14,983 nt of DNA. Source: SURF-21 sp964529285 (GTDB taxonomy: Bacteria > Actinomycetota > Geothermincolia > Geothermincolales > RBG-13-55-18). Below, piece by piece: positions 13,558-14,983 of this stretch. Under the pieces are notes generated by a model. It was not told where the DNA came from and did not search any database. It was given only the letters and a program-made list of their open reading frames with translations. The translations under genes were made by a program, and so were the position numbers. Position 1 is the stretch's first letter; each line of letters begins with the position of its first letter. Location: the NCBI GenBank assembly GCA_964529285.1, contig CAZGWK010000069.1, forward strand, positions 1 through 14,983. The letters are read 5' to 3'.

Positions 13558-14817
13558 ATGAAGCTCTCAGACGGCATTCTTATCCGCAACGACCCGGCCC
13601 TTCTGCAGAGGGTGGAGGAAATGGCACCGGACTTCTGGTGGCTCGAGGGGTATTTCCCCGGCGCGTTCTTCGGCCAGCGCGTGATATGCAACGTCTACCT
13701 GATAAAGGACGGTCGCAACCTGCTCCTGGTGGACAACGGCATCTCCCCGGTGATGCAGGAGAAGATCCTGGCCCTCATCGCCAGGTACTACGGGGAAGTC
13801 GACAGCTTCTACATGACCCTCACCCAGGGGCATCTCGACCATGCCGGCAACAACGAAGTGATCGACGAGGTCGAGATAGAGGACAAGCATTTCATCCTCA
13901 ACGAGAGGGAGATGTCCTCGCTCGAATACACCATGGACTGGCTGGCCGACCTGCGCTCGCGGAACGAGTTCTATCCCTGGATGGAGGACATCTCCCCCGT
14001 CCTCCCGGTGGCGGTCGAGATATCGCGCCACAACCCGCAGTGGGCCGAGGTGGTGGTGAACACCATCCTCTCCCTCAACTACCCCGTCCTCAGGCCCAAA
14101 AGGGAGCTGGTGGAACCCCTGCGCATGGCGGACGTGCAGCCCTTCACCTTCGGAAGCGTCACCCTCGAGGGCTGGCCGCTGGGCCGCCTTGTGATCCTCC
14201 CCGACAACGCGCATTCCCCCGGCCACTGTTCCGTCTACGACCCCGAGTACAAGATCATGCTGTGCGGGGACGTGACCGTGGAGATAAACCCCGTGCTGCG
14301 TTATAGCTCGGTGAACGGACTGGTGCGCACCAACGCCCTCTTCAGGCGCATGGCCGAGGAGGGCTACATAGAGAAGGTGGGCGACGGGCACCGTTCCCGT
14401 TCCAGCTGGGGCAAGGTGCTGTCGCGCTTTCCATCCCACCTGCGGGACGAGGTGGCGGAGGGCGATTACGTGGTCGGGAAGGACGACTGCATCCGCTTCT
14501 TCACCAGGTTCGAGGACTTCCACCGCGGACAGAGGCAGGCGGTGGTGGACGCGCACGCCAGGGTGGGCAATGCCACCGTCCCCGACATCGCCGAGGCCCT
14601 GCTGCAGATAGATACGCCCGCCATCGCATTGATGAAAGCGATGCACTCCACCCTGCAGGCCTTCACCTATCCCTGGAGGATGCTCTGCCTCAACGTAGCC
14701 CTGGAGCAGGGATGCAAGGTCATAGAGCGCGAGGGAGAGGGCGGGCTTACCCTGCTGGAGCCATCCTCGCAGCTCAACGAGGAGCCCCGCGTGTCCGTTC
14801 CCTGGCGCGGCATCTAA
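13558..14817 (+). CDS. Metallo-beta-lactamase fold hydrolase with Gln at the first metal position
   Basis: The 419-residue protein has an MBL fold. A hydrophobic strand and VDNG (58-61) precede the metal motif TQGHLDHAG (89-97), which gives H92, D94 and H95, with Gln90 where HxHxDH proteins have His. The other ligands are visible: H219 in NAHSPGH, D238 in LCGDV, and H278 in GDGHR. A similar Gln occurs in GOB-type B3 lactamases, where metal binding still works, so activity is possible. The last 100 residues or so form an extra helical, possibly winged-helix, part. The substrate is unknown; thioester, lactone or phosphodiester hydrolysis are all possible in this superfamily. ATG at 13558-13560 follows GGGAGGGG. 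It stands alone in its unit, with no partner gene in view. Confidence 0.87.
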   Translation: MKLSDGILIRNDPALLQRVEEMAPDFWWLEGYFPGAFFGQRVICNVYLIKDGRNLLLVDNGISPVMQEKILALIARYYGEVDSFYMTLTQGHLDHAGNNEVIDEVEIEDKHFILNEREMSSLEYTMDWLADLRSRNEFYPWMEDISPVLPVAVEISRHNPQWAEVVVNTILSLNYPVLRPKRELVEPLRMADVQPFTFGSVTLEGWPLGRLVILPDNAHSPGHCSVYDPEYKIMLCGDVTVEINPVLRYSSVNGLVRTNALFRRMAEEGYIEKVGDGHRSRSSWGKVLSRFPSHLRDEVAEGDYVVGKDDCIRFFTRFEDFHRGQRQAVVDAHARVGNATVPDIAEALLQIDTPAIALMKAMHSTLQAFTYPWRMLCLNVALEQGCKVIEREGEGGLTLLEPSSQLNEEPRVSVPWRGI

Positions 14818-14827
14818 GACCGAGGCC

Positions 14828-14863
14828 GAGGCCGGGGGGTCAGGCCCGGAAATCTGCCTGGGG
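14828..14863 (+). repeat. GGGGTCAG-core element, subtype CAGGCC, right of unit D
   Basis: It matches the reverse complement of 33-68 at 35 of 36 positions. It begins 10 bp after the stop of the MBL-fold gene and pairs with the minus copy at 13321-13345. Such close spacing to a stop codon also fits a role at the mRNA 3' end. After it, 14864-14983 shows no gene; only the 12-mer CCTCGCGATGAC (14906-14917), shared with 2071-2082, is notable. Confidence 0.85.
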
Positions 14864-14983
14864 CAGGTCAGGCACGTTGAGATCGCTTCAGCGCCGGGGA
14901 CGGCACCTCGCGATGACATACATCGGGGGCGCGTTGGGATGGATCGCCACGGCGGCGAGGCGCCTCCTCGGGATGATAGTGGG

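Overview
The window is a GC-rich bacterial chromosome segment with short gene-free gaps and good Shine-Dalgarno sites (AAGGAGG-like). It carries two acyl-CoA dehydrogenases, an SCP-x type thiolase, a PaaK-like CoA ligase, an Old Yellow Enzyme homologue, a ferredoxin-nitroreductase fusion and a MerR-TetR double regulator. This suggests an anaerobic or facultative, probably uncultivated, high-GC bacterium using acyl-CoA chemistry. Actinomycetota is my best guess, but no marker gene here settles it. I found no rRNA, tRNA, CRISPR array or transposase.

Layout. Unit A (82-1812, minus): a single-pass membrane protein made mostly of about 18 tandem 23-residue repeats. Gap 1813-2448 holds short dyad repeats and a perfect 98-bp tandem duplication. 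Unit B (8858 down to 2449, minus): a tightly packed operon, in transcription order ferredoxin-nitroreductase, 482-aa acyl-CoA dehydrogenase, 375-aa acyl-CoA dehydrogenase lacking the catalytic Glu, an internally duplicated Cys-rich protein of unknown function, and an OYE-family oxidoreductase. Unit C: thiolase (11880 down to 10660) and PaaK-like ligase (10464 down to 9094) on minus, with the MerR-TetR regulator divergent on plus (12239-13201) across an AT-rich promoter region. Unit D (13558-14817, plus): a metallo-beta-lactamase fold protein with a Gln in place of the first metal His.

How they may work together (inference): the ligase makes a CoA thioester, the dehydrogenase pair desaturates it, the thiolase cleaves a ketoacyl-CoA, and the OYE and ferredoxin-nitroreductase proteins supply or accept electrons. 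The divergent regulator probably controls the thiolase-ligase pair. The substrate cannot be read from the sequence.

The most unusual feature is a family of short inverted elements sharing the core GGGGTCAG. Three subtypes occur, and each of the four gene units is bracketed by an inverted pair (minus copy on the left, plus copy on the right). The two members of a pair match in subtype across the genes rather than within the gap. This looks like a series of element-bounded cassettes, although a REP/BIME-like explanation is also possible.
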